From Mycobacterium mantenii (GTDB lineage Bacteria > Actinomycetota > Actinomycetes > Mycobacteriales > Mycobacteriaceae), in the NCBI RefSeq assembly GCF_010731775.1, contig NZ_AP022590.1, positions 4,898,001 to 4,962,000 on the forward strand: a DNA stretch of 64,000 nt, read 5' to 3'. Under the pieces are notes generated by a model. It was not told the origin of the DNA. It worked only from the letters and a program-made list of their open reading frames with translations, and searched no databases. Positions 16,765-26,848 of the stretch are shown in pieces; positions within the stretch are counted from its first letter, which is position 1, and the number at the start of each line of letters is the position of its first letter. The position numbers were made by a program, and so were the translations under genes.

Positions 16765-19700
16765 CTAGTCGATCACCACCAAGAGGTCGCCGCCCTCCAC
16801 CTGCGCGGTCTGTGAGACCGCGATTCGCGCGACCTTGCCGGCCTTGGGGGTGGTGACGGCGGCCTCCATCTTCATCGCTTCGATCGTCGCGATGGTCTGG
16901 CCGGCTTCGACTTCCTCACCCACGTCGGCGGTCACCGTCACAACGCCGGCGAAGGGAGCGGCGATGTGATCCGGGTTGGCGCGATCGGCCTTCTCGGCGG
17001 CGGGCACGTCCGAGGCGATGCTGCGGTCTCGCACCACGACCGGCCGCAACTGTCCGTTGAGGATGCACATCACGGTGCGCATGCCGCGTTCGTCGGCATC
17101 GGAGATGGCCTCCAGCCCGATCAGCAGCTCCACACCACGCTCCAGCTCGACGCGATGTTCGTCCCCTTGACGCAACCCGTAGAAGAACTGATTGGCGCTC
17201 AGCCCAGACGTGTCGCCGTACGTCTCACGGTGTTCTTCGAGTTCTTTTGTCGGCCCGGGGAACAGCAGCCGATTCAGCGCCGCCTGGCGGTCGGCGCCCG
17301 GTATGCTCAGCGTCTTTTCGTCGTCGGCGGACAGCGCCTGTTCCGGCTTCGCCGGTCCGCGCCCCTCTAATGCCCTGGTGCGCAACGGTTCAGGCCAGCC
17401 ACCCGGCGGGTCGCCGAGTTCGCCGCGCAGGAAGCCAATGACCGAGTCCGGAATGTCGTAACGTGCGGGGTCGTCGGCGAATTCTTGCGCGCTGACGCCC
17501 GCGCCCACCAGCGCCAGCGCCAGGTCGCCGACCACCTTGCTGGACGGCGTGACCTTGACGAGATGCCCGAGGATGGCGTCTGCCCCGGCGTAGGCGTTTT
17601 CGATGTCCTCGAACCGGTCGCCGAGTCCCAGCGCGATGGCCTGCTGGCGCAGGTTCGACAGCTGGCCGCCGGGGATCTCGTGGTGATAGACGCGTCCGGT
17701 CGGCGCGGGGAGTCCGGACTCGAAGGGCGCGTACACCTTTCGAAGCGCCTCCCAGTACGGCTCGAGGTCGCATACCGCCGGCAGCGACAACCCGGTGTCG
17801 TAAGTCGTGTTGGCCGCCGCGGCCACGATTGACGACAGCGCGGGTTGGCTGGTGGTCCCCGCGAGGGGAGCCGCGGCACCGTCGACGGCGTCGGCTCCGG
17901 CGTGCCAGGCCGCCACATAGCTGGCGAGTTGCCCGCCCGGGGTGTCGTGGGTATGCACGTGGACCGGCAGGTCGAACCGGGACTTGAGCGCCGAGACCAG
18001 GGTCGCGGCCGCGGGTGCGCGCAGCAGTCCGGCCATGTCCTTGATGGCCAGCACGTGTGCGCCGGCTTCGACGATCTGTTCGGCCAGCTTCAGGTAATAG
18101 TCCAGCGTGTACAGTTTCTCGGCCGGATCGCTGAGATCACCGGTGTAGGACATTGCCACCTCGGCCACCGCCGCCCCGGTGTCCCGCACGGCGTCGATGG
18201 CCGGTCGCATCGAGTCGACGTTGTTCAACGCATCGAAAATCCGGAAGATGTCGATGCCCGTCGCCGTCGCTTCCTCGACGAACGCCGTCGTCACCGTCTC
18301 CGGATATGGCGTGTAGCCCACGGTGTTGCGTCCGCGCAGCAGCATCTGCAGACAGATGTTGGGCAGCGCCTCGCGCAGCGTTGCCAGCCTCTCCCACGGG
18401 TCTTCCTTCAGGAACCGCAGCGCCACATCGTAAGTCGCCCCGCCCCAGCATTCGATCGACAGCAGCTGCGGTGTGGTGCGTGCGATGTGGGGCGCCACCT
18501 CGATCAGGCCGCTGGTGCGGACCCGCGTGGCCAGCAGGGACTGGTGGGCGTCGCGGAACGTGGTGTCCGTGACGGCGACGCCGCGTGACTCGCGAAGCCA
18601 GGCCGCAAATCGCTCCGGACCGAGTCCGGTCAGACGCTGCTTGGAGCCCGCCGGCGGGGCGCTCGACAGGTCGATGTCGGGCAGCTTGTCGTGCGGGTAC
18701 ACCGCCGACGGACGCTCACCGTGCGGCTTGTTGACGGTGACGTCGGCCAGGTAGTTGAGGATCTTGGTGCCGCGGTCGGCGGAGCTACGCGCGGTGAGCA
18801 GCTGTGGGCGCTCCTCGATGAACGACGTTGTGACACGGCCGGCTTGAAAGTCCGGGTCATCCAGAACCGCTTGCAGGAACGGAATATTCGTCGAGACACC
18901 ACGGATCCGGAATTCCGCGACCGCGCGTCGCGCCCGGCGCACGGCCGTGGCGAAATCGCGGCCCCGACAGGTCAGCTTGATCAGCATCGAGTCGAAGTGT
19001 GCGCTGATGTCGGCGCCCAGCGTCGTGCCGCCGTCCAGCCGGATTCCCGCGCCACCCGGGGTGCGGTAGGCCGTGATCCGGCCGGTGTCCGGGCGGAAGC
19101 CGTTCGCCGGATCCTCGGTGGTGATCCGGCACTGCAACGCCGCACCGTGCGGGACGATCGAATCCTGGCTTAACCCAATGTCTTCCAAGCTCTGCCCGCC
19201 GGCGATCCGCAGCTGCGCCGAAACCAGGTCGACGTCGGTGATCTCCTCGGTGACCGTGTGCTCCACCTGGATGCGGGGGTTCATCTCGATGAACACGTGG
19301 TTGCCACGCTCATCGAGCAAAAATTCGACCGTGCCCGCACACGTATAGTCGATGCTCCGCGCGAAAGCCACTGCGTCCGTGCAGATCCGCTGGCGCAGTT
19401 CAGGATCCAGGTTGGGTGCCGGTGCGATCTCGACGACCTTCTGGTGCCGGCGCTGCACACTGCAGTCCCGCTCGTAGAGGTGCATCACGTTGCCCTGGGT
19501 GTCGGCCAGGATCTGGACCTCGATGTGCCGGGGATTGATCACCGCCTGCTCGAGAAACACCGACGCATCCCCGAACGCGGATTCAGCCTCGCGGCTGGCC
19601 GCCTCGATCGCCTCGGCCAGCGAGGCGGCGTCGGCCACCCGGCGCATCCCGCGTCCGCCGCCACCGGCGACCGCCTTGACAAACAGTGGGAACGTCATCG

Positions 19701-20148
19701 ATTCGGCGGCCGCCAGCAGTTCGTCCACCGACGTCGAGGGCGCCGAGGAAGCCAGCACCGGAAGACCCGCTGCCCGCGCCGCCGCGACCGCCCGCGACTT
19801 GTTGCCCGTGAGTTCGAGCACCTCCGCACTCGGGCCGACGAAGGTGATGCCCGCCGCGGCGCACGCCGCCGCCAGGTCCGGATTTTCCGACAGGAATCCA
19901 TAGCCGGGGTAAATCGCGTCCGCCCCGCAAGCCCGCGCCGTCGCGACGATGTCGTCGACCGACAGGTACGCGCGGACCGGGTGGCCTTCTTCGCCGATCT
20001 GGTAGGACTCGTCGGCCTTCAACCGATGCACGGAGTTGCGGTCCTCGTACGGGTAGACCGCAACAGTGGCCAGTTCCAGCTCGTAGGCCGCGCGAAACGC
20101 GCGGATCGCGATCTCCCCGCGATTGGCGACCAGTACTTTCCCGAACAT
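16765..20148 (-). CDS. pyc: pyruvate carboxylase
   Basis: 1127-aa biotin enzyme that makes oxaloacetate from pyruvate, bicarbonate and ATP. Order of domains: biotin carboxylase (FGKVLVANRGEIAIR at the N-terminus; ATP-grasp KAVAGGGGRGMR; EMNPRIQVEHTVTE), carboxyltransferase (VTDTTFRDAHQSLLATRVRT at about 535; AGAHVLAIKDMAGLL), and biotinyl domain with the lysine in EAMKMEA (about K1093). Length equals the known mycobacterial enzyme. It starts 4 bp after the prpC stop on the same strand, so it appears to be the last gene of prpD-prpB-prpC-pyc, supplying the oxaloacetate that methylcitrate synthase consumes. Confidence 0.97.
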   Translation of the reverse strand: MFGKVLVANRGEIAIRAFRAAYELELATVAVYPYEDRNSVHRLKADESYQIGEEGHPVRAYLSVDDIVATARACGADAIYPGYGFLSENPDLAAACAAAGITFVGPSAEVLELTGNKSRAVAAARAAGLPVLASSAPSTSVDELLAAAESMTFPLFVKAVAGGGGRGMRRVADAASLAEAIEAASREAESAFGDASVFLEQAVINPRHIEVQILADTQGNVMHLYERDCSVQRRHQKVVEIAPAPNLDPELRQRICTDAVAFARSIDYTCAGTVEFLLDERGNHVFIEMNPRIQVEHTVTEEITDVDLVSAQLRIAGGQSLEDIGLSQDSIVPHGAALQCRITTEDPANGFRPDTGRITAYRTPGGAGIRLDGGTTLGADISAHFDSMLIKLTCRGRDFATAVRRARRAVAEFRIRGVSTNIPFLQAVLDDPDFQAGRVTTSFIEERPQLLTARSSADRGTKILNYLADVTVNKPHGERPSAVYPHDKLPDIDLSSAPPAGSKQRLTGLGPERFAAWLRESRGVAVTDTTFRDAHQSLLATRVRTSGLIEVAPHIARTTPQLLSIECWGGATYDVALRFLKEDPWERLATLREALPNICLQMLLRGRNTVGYTPYPETVTTAFVEEATATGIDIFRIFDALNNVDSMRPAIDAVRDTGAAVAEVAMSYTGDLSDPAEKLYTLDYYLKLAEQIVEAGAHVLAIKDMAGLLRAPAAATLVSALKSRFDLPVHVHTHDTPGGQLASYVAAWHAGADAVDGAAAPLAGTTSQPALSSIVAAAANTTYDTGLSLPAVCDLEPYWEALRKVYAPFESGLPAPTGRVYHHEIPGGQLSNLRQQAIALGLGDRFEDIENAYAGADAILGHLVKVTPSSKVVGDLALALVGAGVSAQEFADDPARYDIPDSVIGFLRGELGDPPGGWPEPLRTRALEGRGPAKPEQALSADDEKTLSIPGADRQAALNRLLFPGPTKELEEHRETYGDTSGLSANQFFYGLRQGDEHRVELERGVELLIGLEAISDADERGMRTVMCILNGQLRPVVVRDRSIASDVPAAEKADRANPDHIAAPFAGVVTVTADVGEEVEAGQTIATIEAMKMEAAVTTPKAGKVARIAVSQTAQVEGGDLLVVID

Positions 20149-20152
20149 CGCT

Positions 20153-21280
20153 TTACGATAGCGTGCGTTGCGGAGGCCCCACGTACTCGCTCAGCGGGCG
20201 GATCAACGCATTGGACGCGGTCTGTTCGATGATGTGGGCCGTCCACCCGGTGATCCGGCTCATGACGAATATCGGTGTGAACATTCCGATGTCGAAGCCC
20301 ATCAGGTGGTAGGCCGGCCCGGTCGGGAAGTCCAGATTCGGCTTGATTCCGTTGGCCTCGGCCATCCCCTGTTCCAAGACTTCGTAGATGTCAAGCCACT
20401 TCTGACCGTTACGGACGGCCGCGACGCGCTTGAGCGCTTCCTTCATGGTCGGCACTCGGGAGTCGCCGTTCTTGTAGACCCGATGGCCGAAGCCCATGAT
20501 CTTCTCTTTTCGAGTGATCTTGCCTCGCAACCATTCCGCCGCCTTGTCCGCGGTGCCGATCTCGATCATGTCGTGCATGACGGCCTCGTTGGCACCGCCG
20601 TGCAGCGGACCCTTGAGCGCACCGATGGCGGCCGTGACCGCGCTGTACATGTCGGACCCGGTGGAGGTGACCACCCGCGCGGCGAAGGTCGAGGCGTTGA
20701 AGCTGTGCTCGGCATAGAGGACCATCGACTGTTCGAAGGCGTCTACGACCACCTGCTCGGGGACGTCGCCGAAGCACATGTGCAGGAAATTCTGCGCGTA
20801 GTTCATGTGGCTGTGCGGGGCGATGGGGTCCAGGCCGCGCCGACGGCGCATGTCGGCGGCGACGACCGTGGGCAGCACCGCGAACATCCGCAGCGCCTTG
20901 GCGTGATTCGCCGCTGGGCTGTCGTCGTCCTCCTCCGGGTCCTCGGCACCCATGGAGCTGATGAAGGTGCGCACCACGTCCATCGGGTGGCAGGTCTCGG
21001 GCAGCTTGGACAACAGCGACAGCTGGGCTCGGTTCAGCCGGCGGGCCGCCCGCTCCCGCTGGGTGAACAGCGCGAGCTGTTGTTCGTCGGGAAGGTCGCC
21101 CTGCCAGAGCAAGTAGGCGACCTGTTCGAAGGTGCACTTCACCGCCAGGTCCTGGACCGGGTATCCGCGGTAAGTCAGGGAGTTGGTCTCTGGGACCACC
21201 TTGGAGATGGCGGTGGTGTCGACGACGACACCAGCCAGGCCCTTGTAGATGCGGGGTTGGTTGTCCTCGACGGTGCTCAT
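20153..21280 (-). CDS. prpC: 2-methylcitrate synthase (citrate synthase family)
   Basis: 375 aa; condenses propionyl-CoA with oxaloacetate. Citrate-synthase landmarks: GLAGVVVDTTAISKV, LTYRGYPVQDLA, HNFNASTF-like EHSFNASTFAARVV, LHGGANEAVM and MGFGHRVYKNGDSRVP with the catalytic His. It is close to the mycobacterial PrpC/GltA1 sequence as I recall it. ATG at 21280 overlaps the prpB stop by 4 nt (ATGA). The frame is open upstream of this ATG, but that part lies over prpB. Confidence 0.95.
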   Translation of the reverse strand: MSTVEDNQPRIYKGLAGVVVDTTAISKVVPETNSLTYRGYPVQDLAVKCTFEQVAYLLWQGDLPDEQQLALFTQRERAARRLNRAQLSLLSKLPETCHPMDVVRTFISSMGAEDPEEDDDSPAANHAKALRMFAVLPTVVAADMRRRRGLDPIAPHSHMNYAQNFLHMCFGDVPEQVVVDAFEQSMVLYAEHSFNASTFAARVVTSTGSDMYSAVTAAIGALKGPLHGGANEAVMHDMIEIGTADKAAEWLRGKITRKEKIMGFGHRVYKNGDSRVPTMKEALKRVAAVRNGQKWLDIYEVLEQGMAEANGIKPNLDFPTGPAYHLMGFDIGMFTPIFVMSRITGWTAHIIEQTASNALIRPLSEYVGPPQRTLS

Positions 21281-22194
21281 TGCGCGACTCCTTGGACGGC
21301 GAAGTTGTAGATGTCGGAATCGAATTGGTTGTAGTCGGCGTACCGCAGCAGCTCGTAGAGCCGGCTGCGGTGTTGCATGCGGTCTAAAAGACCGGATTGG
21401 GTTCCGTTGTCCGCGATTTGACGAAGACCGACCTCGACGGCATGCATGGCCAACCGCAACGCGGTCACCGGGTAGATCACCACGTTGTAGCCGATGTCGG
21501 ACAGCTGCTGGACGCTCAGAAGCTCCGACTTGCCGAACTCGGTCATGTTGGCCAGCAACGGCGTGTCCACCGCCGCCCGGAATCGCTCGAATTCGGACGG
21601 CGTGTGCAGGGCTTCGGTGAAAATCAGGTCGGCGCCCGCGCCGGCGTAGGCCTTTGCGCGCTCGATCGCCGCGGGCACACCCTCGATCCCGGCGGCATCG
21701 GTGCGGGCGCAGATGATGAAGTTCGGGTCCCTGCGCGCGGCGACGGCGGCCCGCAGGCGTTTGATCATCTCGGTGGCCGGCACCACGGCCATGCCGTCGA
21801 GATGCCCGCACCGCTTGGGGTTTTCCTGGTCCTCCAGGTGACAGCCGGCCAGGCCGGCGTCCTCCAGCACGGTCACGGTGCGCGCGGCGTTCATCGGCTC
21901 ACCGAATCCGGTGTCGGCGTCGATCAGGGTGGGCAGATCGGTGACGGAAGCGATCTGCGCTCCACGGCCGGTGACTTCGGTCAGGGTGGTCAGGCCGATG
22001 TCGGGCAGACCGAGTTCGGCCGACAGCACCGCCCCGGACACATACACCCCGTCGAATTCGAGCTCGGCGATCAGCTTGGCAACCAGGGGTGAAAAGGCAC
22101 CCGGAAATCGTTGCAGGCGACCACTTTCCAGCCCGGCGCGGAATTGAACGCGCTTGGTCGCCGCGGACACGGCGCCCCCGATCAGTGCGCTCAT
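21277..22194 (-). CDS. prpB: 2-methylisocitrate lyase
   Basis: 305 aa, isocitrate-lyase/PEP-mutase fold. It splits 2-methylisocitrate into pyruvate and succinate. Active-site blocks: SGAVLSAELGLPDIG, DADTGFGEPMNAARTV, EDQENPKRCGHLDGM (the KRCGH loop with the catalytic Cys) and ICARTDAAGIEG. Its start overlaps the prpD stop by one base (TGATG). M. tuberculosis lacks prpB and uses isocitrate lyase for this step, so a dedicated gene here supports a non-tuberculous species. Confidence 0.95.
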   Translation of the reverse strand: MSALIGGAVSAATKRVQFRAGLESGRLQRFPGAFSPLVAKLIAELEFDGVYVSGAVLSAELGLPDIGLTTLTEVTGRGAQIASVTDLPTLIDADTGFGEPMNAARTVTVLEDAGLAGCHLEDQENPKRCGHLDGMAVVPATEMIKRLRAAVAARRDPNFIICARTDAAGIEGVPAAIERAKAYAGAGADLIFTEALHTPSEFERFRAAVDTPLLANMTEFGKSELLSVQQLSDIGYNVVIYPVTALRLAMHAVEVGLRQIADNGTQSGLLDRMQHRSRLYELLRYADYNQFDSDIYNFAVQGVAQ

Positions 22195-23693
22195 CAGAAG
22201 ATTCCCGGGGGAATCGTGGGCGCGTGAGCCAGCACTGCCGGACCGACCACGATGTTGAGCGCACCCAGCGCGCCGGCCGGCAGGTCTGCAAGGGATTGGG
22301 CCGCCGACAGGAAGCGCTGCCGTTCGGTATCGCTGACGATTCCCTCGGCCAGTCCGGTGAACTTTCCGATGTACTGCTCGCGGTCAAACGGCCTGGCCCC
22401 CAGGGGATGCGCGTCGGCGACGGCGATCTCGTCGACGATCACCTCACCGCTTTTGAGGGTGACTTCGGCGCGGGCGCCGAACGCCTTCTCGCCGGGGTCC
22501 GCGGAGTGGTAGCGTCGGGTCCATTCGGGATCTTCGACCGTCGAGACCTTTCGCCACAGCTCGATGGTGTCAGGCTGGTGCGCCCGCTTCGGCGCGTAAG
22601 ACCGTTCGTGATGCCAGGTTCCGTCCTGCAGCGCGACCGCGAAGATGTACATCACCGAATGGTCCAGCGTTTCGCGCGAGGCATCCGGGTCGAATTTCTG
22701 CGGATCGTTGGCCCCGGTGCCGATCACGTAGTGGGTGTGGTGGCTGGTGTGCAACTCGATCGTCGCGATCTGGTCCAGATCGCCGATGCTCTCGCGCATC
22801 CGGCGGGCCAGGTCGATCAGCGCCTGACTCTGGTATTCGGCCGAGTGCTCCTTGGTGTAGCTGTCCAGGATGGCCCGCTTGGGCTCGCCCGCCTCGGGCA
22901 GCGGGACGTGATAGGTGTGCTCCGGGCCCGAGAGCAGCCAGGCGATCACCCCGTCCTCGCCTTCCCAGATCGGCGCGGGCGCGCCCTCGCCGCGCATGGC
23001 GCGATCGACGGACTCGATGGCAACCTTGCCGGCCCATGCCGGCGCGTACGCCTTCCAGCTCGAGATCAGGCCCTTGCGTGACTGCCGGGTGGACGTCGTC
23101 AGGTGCAGCGCCTGGCCGATCGCGGAGTAGATGGTCTCCTTGTCCAGACGCAGCATGGTGCCCAGGCCGGCGGCCACCGACGGGCCGAGGTGGGCGATGT
23201 GGTCAATCTTGTGCTCGTGCAAGCAAATTCCCTTGACCAGATCGATCTGGATCTCGTAACCGGTCGCGATGCCCCGGATCAAATCGGCCCCACTGATCCC
23301 GAGGTGCTGGCCAACGGCCACCAGGGCCGGGATGTTGTCACCTGGGTGGGAGTACTCGGCGGCCAAAAAGGTGTCGTGGAAATCCAATTCGCGCACGGCG
23401 ACGCCGTTGGCCCAGGCCGCCCATTCCGGGGAGTAGTCGCCCTGGATACCGAAAACCTTGGCACCCTTGAATGGGTGCGCCTGCGCCTGGGCGCGGGCGG
23501 CGGCGACCGGACGGCGGGTCACGGAGGCGGCCGAGACCGCGGCGTTGTCGATGATGCGGTTGATCACCATCGCCTCGGTGTCCGCGGGCACCGCGACCGG
23601 GTCGGCCGCGACCTCGGCGATCTTCCATGCCAGGAGCTCAGTACGAGGAAAGTCCTCGGCGCTGCGCCGCGTTCGAACATCATGAATCCGCAT
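22194..23693 (-). CDS. prpD: 2-methylcitrate dehydratase
   Basis: 499-aa MmgE/PrpD-family dehydratase of the methylcitrate cycle. Conserved: [78 protein letters not shown] and [16 protein letters not shown] [16 protein letters not shown] at 23693 gives the usual [16 protein letters not shown] start; longer alternatives (ATG 23759, GTG 23795) would run through the putative PrpR boxes. First gene of the prp-pyc operon. Confidence 0.94.
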   Translation of the reverse strand: MRIHDVRTRRSAEDFPRTELLAWKIAEVAADPVAVPADTEAMVINRIIDNAAVSAASVTRRPVAAARAQAQAHPFKGAKVFGIQGDYSPEWAAWANGVAVRELDFHDTFLAAEYSHPGDNIPALVAVGQHLGISGADLIRGIATGYEIQIDLVKGICLHEHKIDHIAHLGPSVAAGLGTMLRLDKETIYSAIGQALHLTTSTRQSRKGLISSWKAYAPAWAGKVAIESVDRAMRGEGAPAPIWEGEDGVIAWLLSGPEHTYHVPLPEAGEPKRAILDSYTKEHSAEYQSQALIDLARRMRESIGDLDQIATIELHTSHHTHYVIGTGANDPQKFDPDASRETLDHSVMYIFAVALQDGTWHHERSYAPKRAHQPDTIELWRKVSTVEDPEWTRRYHSADPGEKAFGARAEVTLKSGEVIVDEIAVADAHPLGARPFDREQYIGKFTGLAEGIVSDTERQRFLSAAQSLADLPAGALGALNIVVGPAVLAHAPTIPPGIF

Positions 23694-23704
23694 AAGCCGC
23701 ACAG

Positions 23705-23778
23705 TACGCAAACCCAGATGAGAGGTAAATGCCCTGTAAAAGCGTAATTGTGTGTCCATATCCGCAGAATTTTGCGTA
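23705..23778. promoter_or_regulatory. two inverted PrpR/RamB-type boxes in the prpD-prpR intergenic region
   Basis: TACGCAAA at 23705-23712 and its exact reverse complement TTTGCGTA at 23771-23778 lie between the divergent starts. RamB/PrpR-type regulators are known to recognise TTTGCAAA-like sequences; these fit with one changed base. Spacing (66 bp) and position suggest joint control of prpD and autoregulation of prpR. Binding not shown. Confidence 0.6.
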
Positions 23779-23811
23779 TCTTGTGAAAGGCCCACGCGTA
23801 CTGTGTGACGG

Positions 23812-25227
23812 GTGGCGAAGACATTCGCCGGCGCACGGTTACGGCGGTTGCGCGAGGAGCAGGGGCTGACCCAGGTGGCGCTAGCGCGCGCCCTGGGGTT
23901 GTCGACCAGCTACGTCAACCAGCTGGAAAATGATCAGCGCCCGATCACGGTTCCGGTGCTGCTCACGCTGACGGAGCGGTTCGACCTGCCGACGCACTAC
24001 TTCGCGCCGGAATCCGACGCTCGCCTGATTGCGGACCTGCGGGAGGTGCTGGCCGATACGTCTGCCACGGCCGCGCAAGTCGAGGAGCTGGTCGCCCGCA
24101 TGCCGGCGATCGGTCAGACGCTGGTCAATCTGCACCGGCGGCTGCACGACACCACCGCCGACCTCGAAACGCTGCACAGTCGCGCCAATGTCGATGCGTC
24201 GGCAATATCGCAGCGGCCCATGCCTTTCGAAGAGGTGCGCGACTTCTTCTACGACCGCAAGAACTACATCGGCGAACTGGACGTCGCGGCCGAAGACCTG
24301 TTCAACGAAAACCACTTGCGCATCGGCGGTCTCGACGGCCAGCTGGCGGAGCTGCTCGCCGACAAGCTCGGCGTCACGGTGGTGATCGACGACGGCCAAA
24401 CGTTGGATCCCAACTCCAAACGACTGTTTGCGCCCGAATCGAAAACCTTGTATGTGGCCCGGTGGCTGCACCCTGGCCAGCGCGCCTTTCAGCTCGCCAC
24501 CCAGATCGCGTTGCTCACCCAGGCCGGATTGATCACCGGGATCATCGCCGGCGACGACCAGCTCAGCGACGACGCGCGCGGCGTGGCCCGCATCGGTCTG
24601 GCCAACTATTTCGCCGGCGCCCTGCTGTTGCCCTACGTTCGGTTCCTCGATGCCGCCGAGAGCGTCCGTTACGACATCGACCACCTGGCACGGCGATTCG
24701 AGGTGGGGTTCGAAACCACATGCCATCGGCTGTCTACCCTGCAGCGGCCCAACGCCCGGGGCGTCCCGTTCATCTTCGTCCGCACCGACAGCGCGGGAAA
24801 CATTTCTAAACGCCAGTCCGCCACGGCATTTCATTTCTCCCGCGTCGGCGGGAACTGTCCCCTATGGGTGGTGCACCACGCGTTTTCCCGGCCCGGGCAG
24901 TTTCTGACGCAGGTCGCGCAAATGTCCGACGAGCGCACGTACTTCTGGATCGCCAGGACCACCACGACCGAGCCGAGCCGATACCTCGGCCCGGACAAGA
25001 GCTTCGCCATCGGCCTGGGTTGCGATGTCGCCCACGCCGGGAAGCTCATCTACTCCGTCGGCATCGACCCGACCAACGCCGAATCGATCGTGCCGATCGG
25101 CGCCGGCTGCAAGATCTGCGACCGGCCCGCCTGCCCGCAACGCGCCTTCCCGTATCTCGGTCAGCCGGTATACGTTGACCCGCACAGCAGCACCGATCTG
25201 CCGTATCCACCGGCGATTACGCCGTGA
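23812..25227 (+). CDS. prpR: PrpR/RamB-type transcriptional regulator of the methylcitrate cycle
   Basis: 471 aa. XRE-type HTH at residues 8-60 ([33 protein letters not shown]), a central IrrE-like/ligand region ([36 protein letters not shown]) and a C-terminal short-chain fatty acyl regulator domain. The C-terminus has C349 (GGNCPLW) and a cluster C433, C436, C441 (CKICDRPAC), matching the iron-sulfur/CoA-binding region described for mycobacterial PrpR. GTG start. It activates prp genes in response to propionyl-CoA in known relatives. Confidence 0.94.
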   Translation: MAKTFAGARLRRLREEQGLTQVALARALGLSTSYVNQLENDQRPITVPVLLTLTERFDLPTHYFAPESDARLIADLREVLADTSATAAQVEELVARMPAIGQTLVNLHRRLHDTTADLETLHSRANVDASAISQRPMPFEEVRDFFYDRKNYIGELDVAAEDLFNENHLRIGGLDGQLAELLADKLGVTVVIDDGQTLDPNSKRLFAPESKTLYVARWLHPGQRAFQLATQIALLTQAGLITGIIAGDDQLSDDARGVARIGLANYFAGALLLPYVRFLDAAESVRYDIDHLARRFEVGFETTCHRLSTLQRPNARGVPFIFVRTDSAGNISKRQSATAFHFSRVGGNCPLWVVHHAFSRPGQFLTQVAQMSDERTYFWIARTTTTEPSRYLGPDKSFAIGLGCDVAHAGKLIYSVGIDPTNAESIVPIGAGCKICDRPACPQRAFPYLGQPVYVDPHSSTDLPYPPAITP

Positions 25228-25249
25228 GTGCGTGCCGTCTGCGCCGCGG

Positions 25250-25667
25250 TCAGCGACGAACCCGACGCAGCAGCCATTTGACGTTGTCACGTGCCAGCGG
25301 TGTCGCGACCAGCCCCAGGGCCAGGGTGGCGATTCCCATGCCGACGAGCGACAACAGCCCCGATGGATGCCATCCCAGAGGGCGAAGCCACCGCACGCGG
25401 AACACCATGCCGAGAAACGACCTTGACCGAGTCGCGGACGCTGTGCTCTTCGCCGCTCGCGTGTCGTGGCGGGTTGCCGGTGTCCGCGATGTCGGGCGGG
25501 TAGAGCACTTTGATCGCGATGTAGACACCGAAGGCCATCGTGACCCAGCCGATGAACGGCAGCGCCGCCGCTTTGCGCACGTCGTGCGGCGGCGGATTGA
25601 GCGCCATGAGTGCCCCGTCGATCATCCATGCCGCCCCGAGCAGAAACAGAGCCAGCCGACGCCCCAC
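25250..25667 (-). pseudogene. frameshifted small membrane protein gene
   Basis: Two phases read together give one plausible protein. Upstream part (from GTG 25667): RRLALFLLGAAWMIDGALMALNPP, AALPFIGWVTMAFGVYIAIKVLYPPD, two hydrophobic segments. Downstream part, in another phase from about 25420: FLGMVFRVRW and LSLVGMGIATLALGLVATPLARDNVKWLLRR. The hydrophobic continuity breaks near 25410-25430, so either the gene is frameshifted or the sequence has an indel. No family recognised; 3-4 membrane segments predicted by eye. Confidence 0.5.
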
Positions 25668-25853
25668 CCGATGAGTATGCGGTGGCTGCTCGGCAACGTC
25701 CAAGGATCCGCTCAACTTTGGTCGACCGTCGGGATGGTCGTCGGGTGTGGCGAATCGCCACCTCGCCGCAGCCGCTGCGCAACGTCTTCGCGGTCTTGAC
25801 GGGGCCCGTGACGTAATGTTCCAGTGAGCCATGCACCGGAATGGGGAGACCGC

Positions 25854-26843
25854 ATGCCCAAGGTAGCGATCCTCGACGACTACGCCGGGGTGGCCCTGCA
25901 GGTTGCCGACTGGTCGCCCGTGCAAAAGCGGGCCGAGGTGACCGTTTTCGACCGGCACCTTGCCGAGGACGAGGCGGCCGACGCGCTGCGGACATTCGAT
26001 GTGGTGTGCACCATGCGTGAGCGAATGGCGTTCCCGCGGACCTTGATCGAGCGGCTGCCGCAGCTGAGGCTGATCACCATCGTCGGCAGAAGCCTGCCGA
26101 AGCTGGATACGGCCGCGGCCAGCGAACGCGGAATCCTGGTGGCGCAGTCGGATTTCGCGCACCCCCGATTCAGGTCCATGCGCGATGCCACCCCGGAACT
26201 CGCCTGGGGGCTGATGATTGCGACGGTGCGCCACCTAGCCGAGGAGCATCGAAGCATGCGTGGCGGCGGCTGGCAGAGCAGCGCGGGTATGACGCTGTCT
26301 GGGAAGACCCTGGGACTTGTCGGGCTGGGCAGAGTCGGCAGACGCATGGCTGAATACGCCACCGCCTTTGGCATGGAAGTCGTTGCGTGGAGCCAGAATC
26401 TCACCCTGGACGCCGCCGCGAGCGTGGGCGCACGGCGGGTGGAGAAAGCGTCGCTGTTCGAATCCTCGGACGTGGTCTCGGTGCATCTGGTGCTCTCGGA
26501 GCGCACCCGCGGGTTGATCGGCGCGGCCGAGCTGGCACTGATGAAGCCGCACGCCTACCTGATCAACACGTCGAGGGGCCCGATCGTCGACGAGGCCGCG
26601 CTGATCGCCGCGCTGGAAGCCGGACGCATCGCCGGGGCCGGGCTGGACGTCTACGACACCGAACCGCTGCCGAAAGAACATCGGCTGCGGCAACTTCCGA
26701 ATGTGACCCTGTCTCCCCACCTGGGGTATGTCACTCGCGAAATGCTGGGTGCTTTCTACTCGGACACGGTGGAATCAGTGGTGGCCTGGCTGGACGGGGC
26801 GCCCATCCGGATCGCCAATCCCGAAGCGGGGCGGCCGCGCTGA
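25854..26843 (+). CDS. D-2-hydroxyacid dehydrogenase family protein
   Basis: 329 aa, NAD-dependent. Rossmann motif LGLVGLGRVGRRMAEYATAFGMEVVAW, then LINTSRGPIVDEAALIAALEAGRIAGAGLDVYDTEPLP and the catalytic His in LSPHLGYVT; the catalytic Arg is in VSVHLVLSERTRGLIG or NTSRGP and the Glu in DTEPLP. Catalytic-domain strand at the N-terminus: PKVAILDDYAG. It reduces a 2-keto acid or oxidises a 2-hydroxy acid; substrate unknown. ATG 25854 is chosen over an upstream codon because the sequence starts with the usual strand. Confidence 0.92.
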   Translation: MPKVAILDDYAGVALQVADWSPVQKRAEVTVFDRHLAEDEAADALRTFDVVCTMRERMAFPRTLIERLPQLRLITIVGRSLPKLDTAAASERGILVAQSDFAHPRFRSMRDATPELAWGLMIATVRHLAEEHRSMRGGGWQSSAGMTLSGKTLGLVGLGRVGRRMAEYATAFGMEVVAWSQNLTLDAAASVGARRVEKASLFESSDVVSVHLVLSERTRGLIGAAELALMKPHAYLINTSRGPIVDEAALIAALEAGRIAGAGLDVYDTEPLPKEHRLRQLPNVTLSPHLGYVTREMLGAFYSDTVESVVAWLDGAPIRIANPEAGRPR

Positions 26844-26848
26844 AGCAC

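Noticed and set aside
20168..21310. Long open frame (380 aa) opposite prpC
   Set aside because: Product of third-position GC bias in a high-GC gene. No domain, and prpC is clearly the coding strand. The same applies to frames opposite pyc, ligC/Prim-PolC (39352-40563), the GH5-like gene (4503-5348) and the transposase (6977-8089).
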